Position numbers and translations under genes: made by a program
In this document: positions 1 to 10,619 of the stretch, one piece after another
How positions within the stretch are numbered: the stretch's first letter is position 1
Layout of the letters: each line of letters opens with the position of its first letter
The notes under the pieces: model-generated
Database searches by the model: none
What the model was told of the DNA's origin: nothing
Seen by the model: the letters and a program-made list of their open reading frames with translations, nothing else
Assembly (NCBI GenBank): GCA_025349905.2
Contig: MU624675.1
Coordinates: 6,682 to 32,534 of the forward strand
Source of the DNA: Blastocladiella britannica
Taxonomy: Eukaryota > Blastocladiomycota > Blastocladiomycetes > Blastocladiales > Blastocladiaceae
DNA length: 25,853 nt
Direction: 5' to 3'

Positions 1-193
1 ATCCCCCCTCTTTGTTTTTTCCCCTGAGTCACAAACCCAGTTAAGCTCCCCCATTCGAACGGGGAGTTCACGTGTGTTCATTGAGCAGCCGTGTATCACG
101 TTTTCCGAAATAAACTCAAAATTCATCGAATATTTTACTTCTCTTTTCGCAGTATTTGCGAGGAATTACAATACACTATTTTTTTTTTGCGCC

Positions 194-1061
194 ATGTCTG
201 GTCTTGCCTTTGCCGCCCGCGCCGCCGCCCGCACCGCCTTCGTACGCACTGGTCCCCGTTATATACCGACCTATCGCTGGAGTGGACAACCATTTTCATT
301 ATGAGAAATCTCACAACATTGTCATGGCCATTATACATAATATACCGAAATCGAACGCGCACCCTTCGCGACACATTCATATTCTATAGCGTAACGGCTC
401 CGCTGGTATAGTCCCACACTTCAAGAAATACAACAATGACATCACTCACCCGAAAACAACGACAACAGTCCGTGCCATCTCGACGTCGGCCGTGGCCAAG
501 GCGGCCTCGACCCAGATCCCCGACTTCTCGGCCTACAAGAAGACGTCGTCGGCCGCCAACGACCGCACCTTCACCTACTTCATGGTTGGCTCGACCGGCT
601 TTATGACCGCCGTCGCCGCCAAGAACACGGTGCACGACTTCCTTGCCAACCTGTCGGCATCGGCCGATGTGCTTGCTCTGGCCAAGGTGGAGGTGAACCT
701 CACCTCGATCCCCGAGGGCAAGAACGTGGTGGTCAAGTGGCGCGGAAAGCCCATCTTCATTCGCCACCGCACGCAAGAGGAGATCGCCGAGGCCGCGTCC
801 GTGGACGTGTCGACGCTGCGCCACCCGCAGGCCGACGCTGAGCGCGCCTCCAAGCCCGAGTGGCTCGTCATGATTGGCGTGTGCACCCACCTCGGCTGCG
901 TGCCCGTCGGCGAGGCGGGCGAGTACGGCGGCTGGTACTGCCCGTGCCACGGCTCCCACTACGACATTGCCGGCCGCATTCGCAAAGGCCCCGCCCCGCT
1001 CAACTTGGAGATTCCCGAGCACCAGTTTGTTGAGGACGACACCAAGGTGGTCATTGGTTGA
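194..1061 (+). CDS. RIP1: Rieske iron-sulfur subunit of mitochondrial complex III
   Basis: This is the ubiquinol-cytochrome c reductase Rieske protein, which moves electrons from ubiquinol to cytochrome c1 at the mitochondrial inner membrane. The preferred model is exon 1 at 194-241 and exon 2 at 426-1061, giving 227 residues. Exon 1 encodes an Ala/Arg-rich start ([16 protein letters not shown]) typical of a mitochondrial presequence. Exon 2 carries the tether and transmembrane segment, the conserved [14 protein letters not shown] hinge, and both cluster motifs: CTHLGC at about residues 169-174 and CPCHGSH at about 188-194, with all Cys and His ligands present. The C-terminal [15 protein letters not shown] is also typical. 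The family call is nearly certain. The 5' junction is less so: donor GTACGC at 242 with acceptor AAG at 425 keeps frame, but an acceptor at 468 (ACAACAG) with a poorer donor at 252 also would. The gene is convergent with DRC11. Confidence 0.95.
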
Positions 1062-1097
1062 TTTTTTTTTCTTTTCTTATTACTTGTTGACGCGTTA

Positions 1098-1103
1098 AAT
1101 AAA
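1098..1103 (+). terminator. AATAAA polyadenylation signal of the Rieske gene
   Basis: A canonical AATAAA hexamer lies about 37 bases after the Rieske stop codon in the 114-bp convergent gap before the DRC11 stop. Its position fits a cleavage/polyadenylation signal. Its use is inferred. Confidence 0.5.
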
Positions 1104-1175
1104 TACTTCATTCTCCTTATCCTCTTCATTTCGTTGAGCGCAAGTAGAACGAGGAAACCCATAAAATTCATTTAA

Positions 1176-4110
1176 TCACTTCTTCTTTTTTGCAGCATCT
1201 TTGCCCCCCTTGCCCTTGCCCTTGGCATCAGCTGGATCCTCCTCCTGTACCAGCCCAAGCACGATTTCGCGCTTCTTGAAAATGGGAAGTTTGAGTGTCC
1301 AGTCGCGGAAATCCTGCTCCACCTTGCGATCCGGTTCCGGGAGCATCAGCAATGGCCGCACGAGTTCTTCAGCCTGCAGCTCCTTGCGAGTGAGCTGTCG
1401 GCACCGGCGCGGGGTGATGGCGCGCCGCACAATCGCCTGGATCATGGCGCCAGAGTACCCCGCGGACACGCGCGCCAGCACCGAGCTGTTGACGTGCTGA
1501 ATCGACGCCAGCACAACATTGCGCGCCTCTTGCGACACCGCAGACGAGCCTTGGACCGTATAGTCCGCGATCCACTCGCGCCACATGGCCTCACGCGCCG
1601 CGTAGTTGGGCCGAGCAACGTGAATGGTGCGGTGGAATGCGTCGCTCAGGGCTTTGGCATCCGAGTAGAACGGGTTGCGCGACATGCCGAGCACCAGCAC
1701 GCGGTCCGACGGCTTGAGCGCATTGATGGCCTTGGTCAAATCCTTACGTGCGCGCTTTGGGTCGGACGTGTCCTCCTTGGGTACCTTTTTGCAGTACACG
1801 GCCTCGGCATCGTCCACCACGACAATCGAGGGTGCGACCGCCTTGGCCACCTTGAATACCGTGTACACCATGCGCGCGACATTGGCCTTGCCAACGTACT
1901 GGCCTGCCGTCACCTTGGGCGATAGCACAAACACCGCCGCGCCAGCTTCGGTCGCCACAATGTTGCACAGCGTAGATTTGCCGCACCCGGCCGCGCCGTA
2001 CAGCAGAACCGACTTGGGTGGCGCTGGAAGGACTGCGTCGTCCGCGTCATCCATTCCGAGCGGTAAAATGCAGTACTCGGTCAGCATGCGCTTGATGTCG
2101 AGCGTCGATGGCTCGGGATTGAGCTTTTCCTTGCTGACGAGACCCGGGACTGCCTTGTAGTCCGATAGGCGGGTTTCCATGGGGCGCACCATCAGGCCGG
2201 CTGCGACGAGCTCGTCAATCAACTCTTCCAGTGGCCGGCCGTTGGTCAGATCCTTTTCCTTCTTGCCCTTTTTCCCACCCTTCTTGTCCTTTTTCTTTTT
2301 CTTGCCTGTTATACATACTTTAAGGGTCAATGTCCGTTGGGCGCGTCACACAAGACATGAACGCACCTCCATCCTTTTTCTTCTTCTTGCCATCCTTTTC
2401 CATGGCAAGCTTGAGATTTTCGAGCTCCTCCTTGAGCATGCCAAATAGCTCGTCCTTGACCTCGGTATCGACCTCGCCGCGCTTGGCCACCTTGATGATC
2501 TCGACATCGTGCCGCTGCGCGAAATTGTCGGCCTCGTTCTTGTCGCGCCAGTCCTTGACATACTCGCCCTGGCGCGCCTGAATCCGCGCCAAATACGCCG
2601 ACGAGACATTGACCAGCAACTGCTCGGGCTCCTCGGCCGCGTCGCCCTTTTTCCCTCCCTTGGAGTCCTTCCCACCTTTCCCCGCCGCTGCCTTGTCCTT
2701 ACCGGCAGATGCAGGCTTCTTTCCGGTCGCAGCGGCACCCTTTTTGTCGGCACCGGCGGATCCGGCGGTGCGCGTCCCCGAGGTCGCCGCATCGGCATTT
2801 CCGGCCGCAAGGGATTGGCCGAATTTGAACGACGCCAGTTTCCACTCTTCGTCAGTTGGGAAATCGGGGAACTTGCCTTGCTCGCGCTTGGCGTCCATGT
2901 ACCATTGCCGGAACGCGTCCTGGTACGACTCTTTCATATCGGGACCTTCTACTTTGCGAATCCTGCCGACTCAAAATCAGTTGAGGTTTTTTTTAGGAAC
3001 AGGTAAAGAAGGGACGTACTTGTCCTTGATTGTAATGAGAGCCTGCTGATACTCTTCCTCGTGCTGCGCCTGCCGTTCCTTGCGCTGTTTGGCGTTGGCG
3101 GCTGCAAGCGACCTCTGCGTGTAAACTGGCAACTGCTCAAGTCCAAGAAACTCGGCGTCGCGACGAGCCTCGATCTTGACTCTCTGCCGTGCCTTGTGCC
3201 CGCGCCATCTTCATCCCAATAAACAATTTTTTTTAGTCAGGTACACAAACGAAGAAATGAATTTACGTACACGCGCTGAATCTTCAAGACATTTGTCGAG
3301 AGCTCAGACACATCGTGAAGCGTATCCATGTCTGCATCTTGATCCTCTTGCTGCCTTGAAATCGCAATGGACGAAAAGGCGGGTCAGCAATCACATCAAT
3401 AAGAAAAAACAACAACACATACTTAATATCACGCATATACTTTGCACGAATGCGGCCTTGCCGACCACGCTCATTTCGTTGGAGCAGGGCAACCGCTTGG
3501 TCCAGTGACAGCTCAGGAAAAGCGACTTTGCTATCAATAGCCAGCGTTTTGGCATTTTTCGATACCTGACATCAAATGGATCAGTCCGAATTCCCCCACT
3601 TGAGTCAAAAGTTAAAACATACCAGCATCATCGTTCGCTCCTTGAGGATAGCCGCGCGCTCCTCGGCAAAGCACTGCGGTACAGGCAAAAGGAGGTCCTC
3701 GGGCCCGATTTTCAAATCAAACAGAATCGGATCCAAGTCCGGGAAATCCGTGGCATCGATCTCATACAGCTGCACTCGGATTTCCAGAATGCGACCAGAG
3801 AGCGCCATCAGCAAGTCACGGAGGAGCCGCCGTTTTTGTGGCTGCAGCATTTGGTCATGGGTCCGTTCCAGCGTGCGAAATGCGCGGACATAGTTGGCAT
3901 AGAGCGAGTGTAAATGGGCCAGGGCCGATTCTCGGTCCTTTGGAATGAGCAGCGGATCGGACGGATTTTCGTACTCTTGCTGCTGGAACAGCATGGCAGA
4001 GAGATCACGCCATGCTGCCGTATATGTCCTGTTTTTTTTTTTTGTATATCGAGTTATTGGGCACCGTAGTACAGATTTTATGAAAATATAATAGCGTACG
4101 AGTTTGACAT
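1176..4110 (-). CDS. DRC11: Dynein regulatory complex protein 11 (IQ and AAA domain protein, IQCA1)
   Basis: This is a subunit of the nexin-dynein regulatory complex that links axonemal doublets and controls dynein in motile flagella. Seven exons (4110-4100, 4028-3623, 3565-3423, 3354-3271, 3208-3020, 2962-2367, 2305-1176) join in frame to 852 residues, close to the roughly 820 of the animal protein. The start MSNSTYTAAW and the helical N-terminus (YVRAFRTLERTHDQMLQPQK) match the family. IQ-like motifs follow (ALLQRNERGRQGRIRAK; KIQRVWRGHKARQRVK), then the conserved EGPDM block, a Lys/Ala-rich linker and a C-terminal AAA module. Walker A is GAAGCGKS (580-587). The Walker B position reads VVVDDAE (about 639-644), with Asp where catalytic AAA proteins have Glu. 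KKVPKEDTSDPKRARKDL is also family-specific. The gene is head-to-head with the unknown gene at 4194, sharing 83 bp. Confidence 0.93.
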
Positions 4111-4193
4111 GGTTTAAAATATTGCGATTTGGCAAAAAGAGAGAAGTTTTTTCTGACTTTCACATTGATCATTGATCTGAATAAATTCAACTA
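4111..4193. promoter_or_regulatory. 83-bp bidirectional promoter between DRC11 and the unknown gene
   Basis: The start codons of two divergent genes are separated by only 83 AT-rich bases, which must hold both 5' UTRs and promoters unless they overlap coding sequence. No clear TATA box is visible. TTTAAAAT at the DRC11 end and AATAAATTC near the other ATG are just AT-rich stretches. Tight coupling of expression is inferred from the geometry. Confidence 0.55.
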
Positions 4194-7100
4194 ATGGCAC
4201 CACAGCAAGCAGTCCTGCCGCCAATCCGGGCAAAGCCCCGTAAAACAGCATTTCAGCCCGTGGAGCTCCATGTTCCAAATCTGGTTGATCCCAATGCTGC
4301 TGCTGCAGGAGAAGCTGCCGCTCAGCGCTCCCGGGATCCATTTGCACACCGATTCTCCAACGATAATATCAGCGACGAGTCCCCATCAGGATTCACCGAG
4401 GACGCACCCATGATTTTCGACGAAGAGGGACAGCTTGTTGATATGGCGCTCCGTCAAAAACCCGGAGTCGGTCCGGCTGGCATGACCCAAATGATACCGT
4501 TCCAGCGGCTCTCTCGCGATGCGGCAACAAAGTTGATCTCGGATATTAATCGCAGCGATGCCGCCACAGCTGCGCACGGCGCGCCATCTGTCCCAGTCAA
4601 AGGCGGCCCAGCCCTGGGTCCAGCGGCGGTGGCCCCATTTGCGCACACGCGCGTGTATACACGCAAGGTGGTGACAAAGCAAACGACTGGCGTGATTGCC
4701 GCCATCAAGCGGCGGAAACGGTCGGGCAAGGCGAGGGAGGTGACGGTCCGGTCCTCGGTGGACGATCTCAAAACGTTTCGTAAGAGCATGATCCCGCCCG
4801 CGCCGATCCTTGGCCTCCTTCGTGACGAGTTTCAAGAGTTTGCGGACGTGGATGTGCCGCCGCCACCATCTGTTGAAGGTCAGCCCGCTTCCACTGGATC
4901 GGGACCGGGGCTACTGGCGGCAGCAGTACCGACCAGTACCAGTCCCGGGGGCTCCACCGTCACGATTGCTCCTGATGCTGTGACCGATGGACTAACCACT
5001 GCAGCAGCAGCAGCAACAGTCCCCCCGTACCACCGGCGTCGCTCCACCATCAAGCACCGCGGCAAGCTGGAAGCTCTGGACGCGACACCTACCCCAGCCA
5101 CGCCCGCCCCGCCCGCAGAGGTGCCCGTGGCCCTGAACCCGTTTTCCGTCATGTGCGACGACGTAGTGAACGCGCTAGCCGAGTTTGAGTCGTCCATGCA
5201 AACGTTCAGTGCCTGGCGCAACGATTTCTTCAAGCAAAACGTCACTTCCGGGGTCAAGTTAGCGCTGGCGCTCATGGTCGCCAAAGTGGTGCGGTCGCAG
5301 TCGGACCTCGCGCAGCTCATCCTGGAACTGGTACGGTCGGTGCGGACGTACTCGGTGCACTGGTCCGACAAGCTCAATGCGGTGCTGGAGCTCGAGGAAG
5401 AGCATGCGCGGCAGTCGCGCGCGTTTGATGCCGCCATTCGCAAGCTCGAAAACATGCACGGCGAAGTGCTGCGCGGCAAGACCAACCGCCAGATCTTTAT
5501 GTGGGAGTACATCACCAAGAAGCTGCTGCGGCGCACCGCCGATATGGAGGCGGCGGCTGCGGGGGGCGACGACGACGATGATACCGATGGCGAGGGGGCA
5601 GCAGCTGGATACGGAGACGCCAACGACGACGACGACGCCGAGGGCGGGTCCTTGCGTTCGAGCCGCCACCAGCTTGGCGGCGCTGGTAGGACTGCCACTA
5701 TTGATGACCGCGGGTCCTCAAGCACCGATATTCGTGACCGCAAGAAAAAGCCCCGCGCTACCTCCGACCGCGCCGGCAGTGACGCAAACAGTGGCGGAAC
5801 CAGCGAGCGCAACCGGGCGCAGAATATGAAGGCGCTCCTGGAGAGCAAGCGCAAGGAACGGGAAGCCACCGCTGCAGCAGCGACGGCCGACACCCAAGAT
5901 AATGCGCTGTCCGCTGCTGCGTTGCGTGACCACCAGTTCTCGCAACTCGTCAACACGCACCACCCTCACCTTGCGCGAGCCATCTATGCGCTGCGCACGC
6001 GAAAGCCACATCCGCCCATGTACTACGCGTCCGAGATTTTGATTCTCGAGGCGGTCGACGCTGATGCGTCTTTAAACAAGCCTGCGGTAGGACACCACGT
6101 ACTTCACCACGCAAAAGCGTGGACGACCGATGCGGCCACCGAACTGACCAAAGCCATTGCGCCACGGGGCCTGGTACGGTCCAACTCGACGCATGCGGTG
6201 CGGTACCTCATTCGCGACCACCATGATTCGGACTTTATTGCGTCGCACGAGCACGAAAAGATGCAGCGCGCGGCCGAAGCAATGATGCGGGCGATTCGGT
6301 CGCGGCTTCCGCCTGGCCGCCTTCGCTTTGACCAAATTCTCAAGAGCAAGAAGAAGTCGCGCGTCGCAGGGATGGTCGCTGCCGCGGCTGCATCCGACGA
6401 AGCGGTTGCTGTACCCGCCAAAGCCCAATCGGTTGGCATTCTCGATCTGGGCGGCTCTCCCATCGACCTTAGCAAGGCGTGGTTTACGCTCCAAGATGTG
6501 GTGGAGCTATCCCTTTTGCATATGCAGCAAATTCAGCAGCTGCGCGACGAATACGAGTACGTCGTGCTCTTGTACGTTGCTTGCCCAACGAAACTCACCC
6601 AAGTACTCCAAACAGGCACACTGTATTGCACTTGACGCAGCTGAATGCCCAAAATAACGTGATTCCGCGCATGTGGCAAGATCTGCCCTCAGCACCAGCA
6701 CAGGAAGACCGAGCCACCAGCCCCCACCCACGAGATCGCTCGCGTGCATATTCTCCAGACACTGCCAGGTCGCCAAAGCTATCGCGCAAGAGTCCCTCCA
6801 GCCCAACGCGCAAGACACCCCCGAATCGTCGCCGATCCCCACTGCGGTCGCGGCCTCGCCCTGTTGCTCATTCATCACTCCTTAACTTGACAGTATGGCA
6901 TTCATTTAGCTTATGATTTCCAGTAACGGCTCGCTTACTTTTCGGGGTGTTTTTAGTTCCTGGATCGTATGACTCGAATGGCGGCCGAGGCACACAAGAA
7001 GAAATCGGACCAATCAGAGCAGTTGTCGCGTGCCGAAATGCAAATCAACCTGGAGAAGGTGGTTCGCGACCGCAACCAGGTCTTTACGCGCGAGCAAGTG

Positions 7101-7488
7101 GTTGAAATCATGGAAAAGGGTACGTCCACTTTTTTCTTGTTGAATGCAGTTAGACTGACGAGACGTGTCAACAGTCCTCCCTGCCGTATTCATGCCAGTC
7201 CCCGAAAAACCCGACAGCCCAGCCTTTCCCTCGCGTCCTGCATCTCGAGGTATCGTATCCCCTGTATTTGGTTCTCGCCATATCCGAGTTAACTCACTGA
7301 TCCATGTATCAATAGTTGTGGATCGGTTCCGCCCACGGTCAACACCCAAATCGGATCGGTCCATTGACCCGGGATTAGATTTGTTTGAAATTGCGCGGCC
7401 ATTGTCACCGCGGCGGTCATTGCACGGCGAAGGAGGAGGACAAACAAGCCCTCATCCACATCCCGAGAATGATGGGCAGGAAAGTTAG
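4194..7488 (+). CDS. Unrecognised 1021-residue helical/low-complexity protein, candidate flagellar protein
   Basis: I do not recognise this family. Five exons (4194-6571, 6616-6892, 6957-7119, 7175-7249, 7316-7488) keep frame and give 1021 residues; the long first exon alone encodes 792. Residues 1-310 are Ala/Pro-rich with basic patches (AAIKRRKRSGK). Residues about 316-452 are strongly helical (FESSMQTFSAWRNDFFKQ, LELEEEHARQSRAFDAAIR, RQIFMWEYITKKLLRR) and look like the conserved core. An acidic Asp/Gly tract (about 455-480) and a Ser/Arg-rich stretch follow. A second helical region lies near 680-840, with MQQIQQLRDEYEYVVLL at the end of exon 1. Exon 3 is a charged helix (MTRMAAEAHKKKSDQ) and the C-terminus is basic and Pro/Ser-rich. 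There is no signal peptide or transmembrane segment. Its head-to-head pairing with DRC11 and tail-to-tail position with DNAI7 suggest an axonemal or basal-body role, which is inference. Confidence 0.82.
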
Positions 7489-7514
7489 TCAACCTACAGT
7501 CAACATACTTTCGA

Positions 7515-7520
7515 AATAAA
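7515..7520 (+). terminator. AATAAA polyadenylation signal for the unknown gene
   Basis: AATAAA lies 27 bases beyond the stop of the gene ending at 7488 and just outside the end of DNAI7 coding sequence (7538). The two transcripts therefore probably overlap at their 3' ends. Confidence 0.5.
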
Positions 7521-7537
7521 TATATTTAAGTCATAAA

Positions 7538-10324
7538 TCAATTCAGGTGGTCGGCTTTGACATTCAAGAGGTTGATGATCCGAAGTACTTGGGCGACAGT
7601 GCACTGCAGGTGCTGGTTTGCGTCTTGGCCAGGCGCAAGCTGATCCAAAAGTGCATACATGGATCCTTGAGGCTGTTGTTGATGATTGCTTGTTAATAAG
7701 TACCATAAAAAAGAGAATAAGTCCACGGACCTGCTGATCCTCGGGCCACTGTCCATAGTTTCCTGGTGCTGCAACGTAAAAGAGCTTGCGCGATTTGGCC
7801 AGCACCACGTGATCGTAGTCGGCAACGACTGTGAGTGCGGCGTCGGCGGTCTTGGGAGCAGATGCAGCCTTGTCGGAGCCATCCAGTGCGGGATCCACTG
7901 CGCCTGGGCCAAGCGTGCCACTGCCGGCCGATTTGGGCGGCGCCGCTTCAGCCGAGAACGCATTTCCGCCAGCAGATGGAGGCATCATACCGTCTTCCTC
8001 GGCTGCACTTGCGACCGCCGACGCTTTGGGCATGGGAGCAATTCCAGGCGGCACGTCACTCGCTGGTGTTGGGGCGGCGGCATCAGGGACCGTTGGGTTC
8101 AGGCTGACGTTGATCAGTCGAATTGTCTCGCCCGAGTTGAGCTTGTGAGCGGAAAAGCCGAGCCGCTCGGACTTGGCTGCCATTGCGCAGTAACACTCAT
8201 CGTCGTAGGTGTCAATGGCGGACAACTTTGGTGCCGTGGAGAGGTCGTGCGGAGACGAAAATGCAATTCCGAAGCGGGCCAGTGTCTACCATATATGCTG
8301 TTGTGAGCTGTTTGATTGTGGCCAATCTAAAATCCATGGAGAAATATATTGAGAGAGGACGCACATCAAAGAAACGGCTGGGTGCGAGCGATAGAGATCC
8401 CATGGACAACCGCAAGCGATCCGTCATGGGTCGGATCAGACTGACGCCCGCGCGAGTGATTTCAATCTCCAGATCCGTCCACTTGCCGTTCACGACCATG
8501 CGCACCGCATTCCCAAGTGCAAGGTCCACGCGACTCACTGGGAGTGGGAAAATGCGCCAATTTTCAGGCGGAAACTCCAGGTACCCAGGCTGGTCGCGTC
8601 ATAAAATTTTATTAGTTCCATTACAAGAAAAAAGTAAAGAATACAAACGAACCTGAACCAGAGCGCAAGGACGAAACATGGACGACTTGAACATGACGGA
8701 TCCCTTGGTGCGGTCAATCTCAACGTCACTGACCCCCTCGCTGCGCCATGTCTGTGTCTCGCTCGACCACCACTTGACGGTTGCGACCGGATTCAAAAAG
8801 AGCCCTGCGCCGATCGTGTAGGAAATCAGCATTGCGTCGTCGTCTTTTCCTGCCATCGACGAATTGAGTGACGAATCTCCCCCACCGCCGCCTTGCGAGG
8901 AAGTTGCACCCCCGCTGCCACCACTGCCGTCGGCGCTCTTGGGCGGGCCCTCGCCATCGCCGCCATTGCCCTCCTCACCATCACCACCGCCCTCTTCCTC
9001 CCCGCGTGGGAATGGGTACGATACCTCCCGAACCGACAAGTCGCTAGCCATGAGCTGCCGAATGGTCCAAAAGTCGACCGTTTTGGGCAGCTCGGGCAAT
9101 TCCAAGAGCGAAAAGTGGAGCACGCCATCCAGGACCGTGTGGCGCTGGTGCTGCGTGGCGGGAGTGCGCGTCCCAGCCGCGTGCTGTAGCGCAAAATCCG
9201 TCAGGGATGCGAATGACCGGTCGTGGATCACTCTAATCGCGACGTTGGCCAGCGTGAGGGATTTTGGCAGCGTCACGTGGAGTCCGCCGGAAATATCAAA
9301 TGTCTTGTGCCGCGGGTTGCGCGTGTAGTTCCCCCAGACGCAGAACCGGTAGTTTGGTGGGAACTCTTGCACAATCTGCAGGTTCTCCGTCGATTCGCGC
9401 GGGTAAGTTTCCGAGTTTTGGAGAATGTGAGCGGTCAGCGCATCCCACTTGCGGTTGATGCAGCGGCGCGTGGACCGAATGTCGTGCACGAAACGGCCCG
9501 GGTCGCGCTCTTGGGTGTCGATGGCGCGCGATAAGCATGCGCTCAGCAGCAGGTGGAGCTGGAGTTTTTTCGAGGTTTGCTGAGAAGACTGAATTGGTGG
9601 TATGAAAAAAGATATGGACCTGTTCGGCGTCACCCAGATCGCGCTGCATATCTCCAAATGACGGCCGGTCAGGGATCTGCCCAAACTCGCTGAGAAACGA
9701 GGCGACCTCTGCCTCAATCTTGGGATTGGGGAGGCGCGAGCACTCGAGATATGCATTCCACTAAAATGATTTTTTTTTTTTTTTTTTTCGATCAGTGAAG
9801 TGCCCACCAGAACAAAGGGAATAGCAAGTACCTCGGTAGCGCGATCTGCATCGATCAATTCGGCACGAACTCTATGGAGCAGATCATTCCAGTGGTGCCG
9901 GGCCGAGTCGCGGTGAGCCTCAAACTCGGATTCCGCCTGACATTCGGCATCCAATCCTGGTCAGTCGAGCACCATTTGGATCAATGATTATATAAAGCAC
10001 ATACACCGTCGAGGAAGGCCTCACGAGATTCGCGTGCTTTTTGTTCAGCGACCGCCCGTTCTTGTTCGCGGACAAGTTCGGCTGCACGGGCAGCTATTGT
10101 TCGGAAACGCTTTGAGATTAGCAATGGGAGGCTGTGCGTGTATGTGTAGGATCGGACCTTCTTCTTCCTTGCGGCGCAGTTCCTCGGCGGCCAGGCGCTC
10201 TATTGATTTCCATTTTGTGAGTAAAGATCAGGCAGTACTTGGGTAAGTTATTTTTCGTGCCAACTTCCAACTCCTTTTTGGACTTTTTCTTTTTCTTGGC
10301 GTCCTTGGCTGCAGGCGCTGGCAT
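7538..10324 (-). CDS. DNAI7: Dynein axonemal intermediate chain 7 homolog (CASC1)
   Basis: This is an axonemal dynein-associated protein of the CASC1/DNAI7 family, found only where motile cilia exist. Nine exons (10324-10265, 10197-10158, 10093-10007, 9956-9832, 9760-9620, 9579-8653, 8589-8365, 8285-7731, 7672-7538) give 764 residues. The Lys-rich start and charged helix (RLAAEELRRKEEE, VREQERAVAEQKARES) match the CASC1 N-terminal region. WNAYLECSRLPNPKIEAEV, RFCVWGNYTRNPRHKTFD, GVLHFSLLELPELPK and WWSSETQTWRSEGVSDVEID align with conserved blocks. A Gly/Ser/Glu-rich insert (near 9000-8880) and an Ala/Pro-rich insert (near 8080-7850) are lineage-specific. The first junction is the weakest: donor GTTGGC at 10264 and acceptor at 10198 were chosen for frame only. 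The gene is divergent from the oxidoreductase at 10620 and convergent with the unknown gene. Confidence 0.9.
9770..9788. repeat. T homopolymer in a DNAI7 intron
   Basis: An unbroken run of about 19 T lies inside the intron between DNAI7 exons 4 and 5. In the transcript it is poly-A just upstream of the acceptor, not a polypyrimidine tract. Similar shorter runs occur in several other introns here. Confidence 0.85.
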
Positions 10325-10619
10325 AATTACGATTGATTAATTTTTAGTTGTAATTGGTTGCAATACGCGATGTGAAATCTTGATGGGAAACGGCCAAGCA
10401 CAAGCCTTGACAATCTCGAAAAATGTACTTGACCGTGACGTCGCACACGTAGACTGTCAAGAGTAAAATAATGGGAAAGAAGTGGACATGAATCAGCCAG
10501 CCGGGATGGCGGAAAGACCTCGTCCCGAGTGCCGATCCGACGACCAGCCTATAAAGTCGCTGGTCGGCCGCCCCTTCTCTTTCAATTTCAGGCCACCATA
10601 ATCCCACTACTGAAAAAAA
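10325..10619. promoter_or_regulatory. Divergent promoter region, DNAI7 / oxidoreductase
   Basis: This 295-bp gap separates the DNAI7 and oxidoreductase start codons. Toward the oxidoreductase it contains TATAAAG at 10550-10556, about 64 bases before the ATG at 10620 and suitably placed for a TATA box. The ATG is preceded by an A run. No other element stands out. Confidence 0.5.
10550..10556 (+). promoter_or_regulatory. TATA-box candidate of the oxidoreductase gene
   Basis: TATAAAG sits 64 bases upstream of the start codon at 10620, in the right orientation and distance for a core promoter element with a short 5' UTR. Confidence 0.45.

Noticed and set aside
74..193. N-terminal extension of the Rieske gene upstream of the ATG at 194
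   Set aside because: The in-frame open stretch begins at a GTG and has no targeting character; the ATG at 194 begins a typical mitochondrial presequence.
384..1022. 212-codon open frame opposite the Rieske gene
   Set aside because: It is a low-complexity Gly/Ala/Arg/His translation produced by GC-rich codons on the other strand, with no family features; the Rieske frame explains the region.
4880..5956. 358-codon open frame antisense to the unknown gene
   Set aside because: It is Ser/Ala-rich, has no recognisable domain, and mirrors the codon bias of the sense frame, which splices cleanly to further exons.
9770..9788. T homopolymer as a possible retroelement poly(A) tail
   Set aside because: There is no adjacent reverse transcriptase, target-site duplication or repeat; similar runs occur in several introns and look like slippage.
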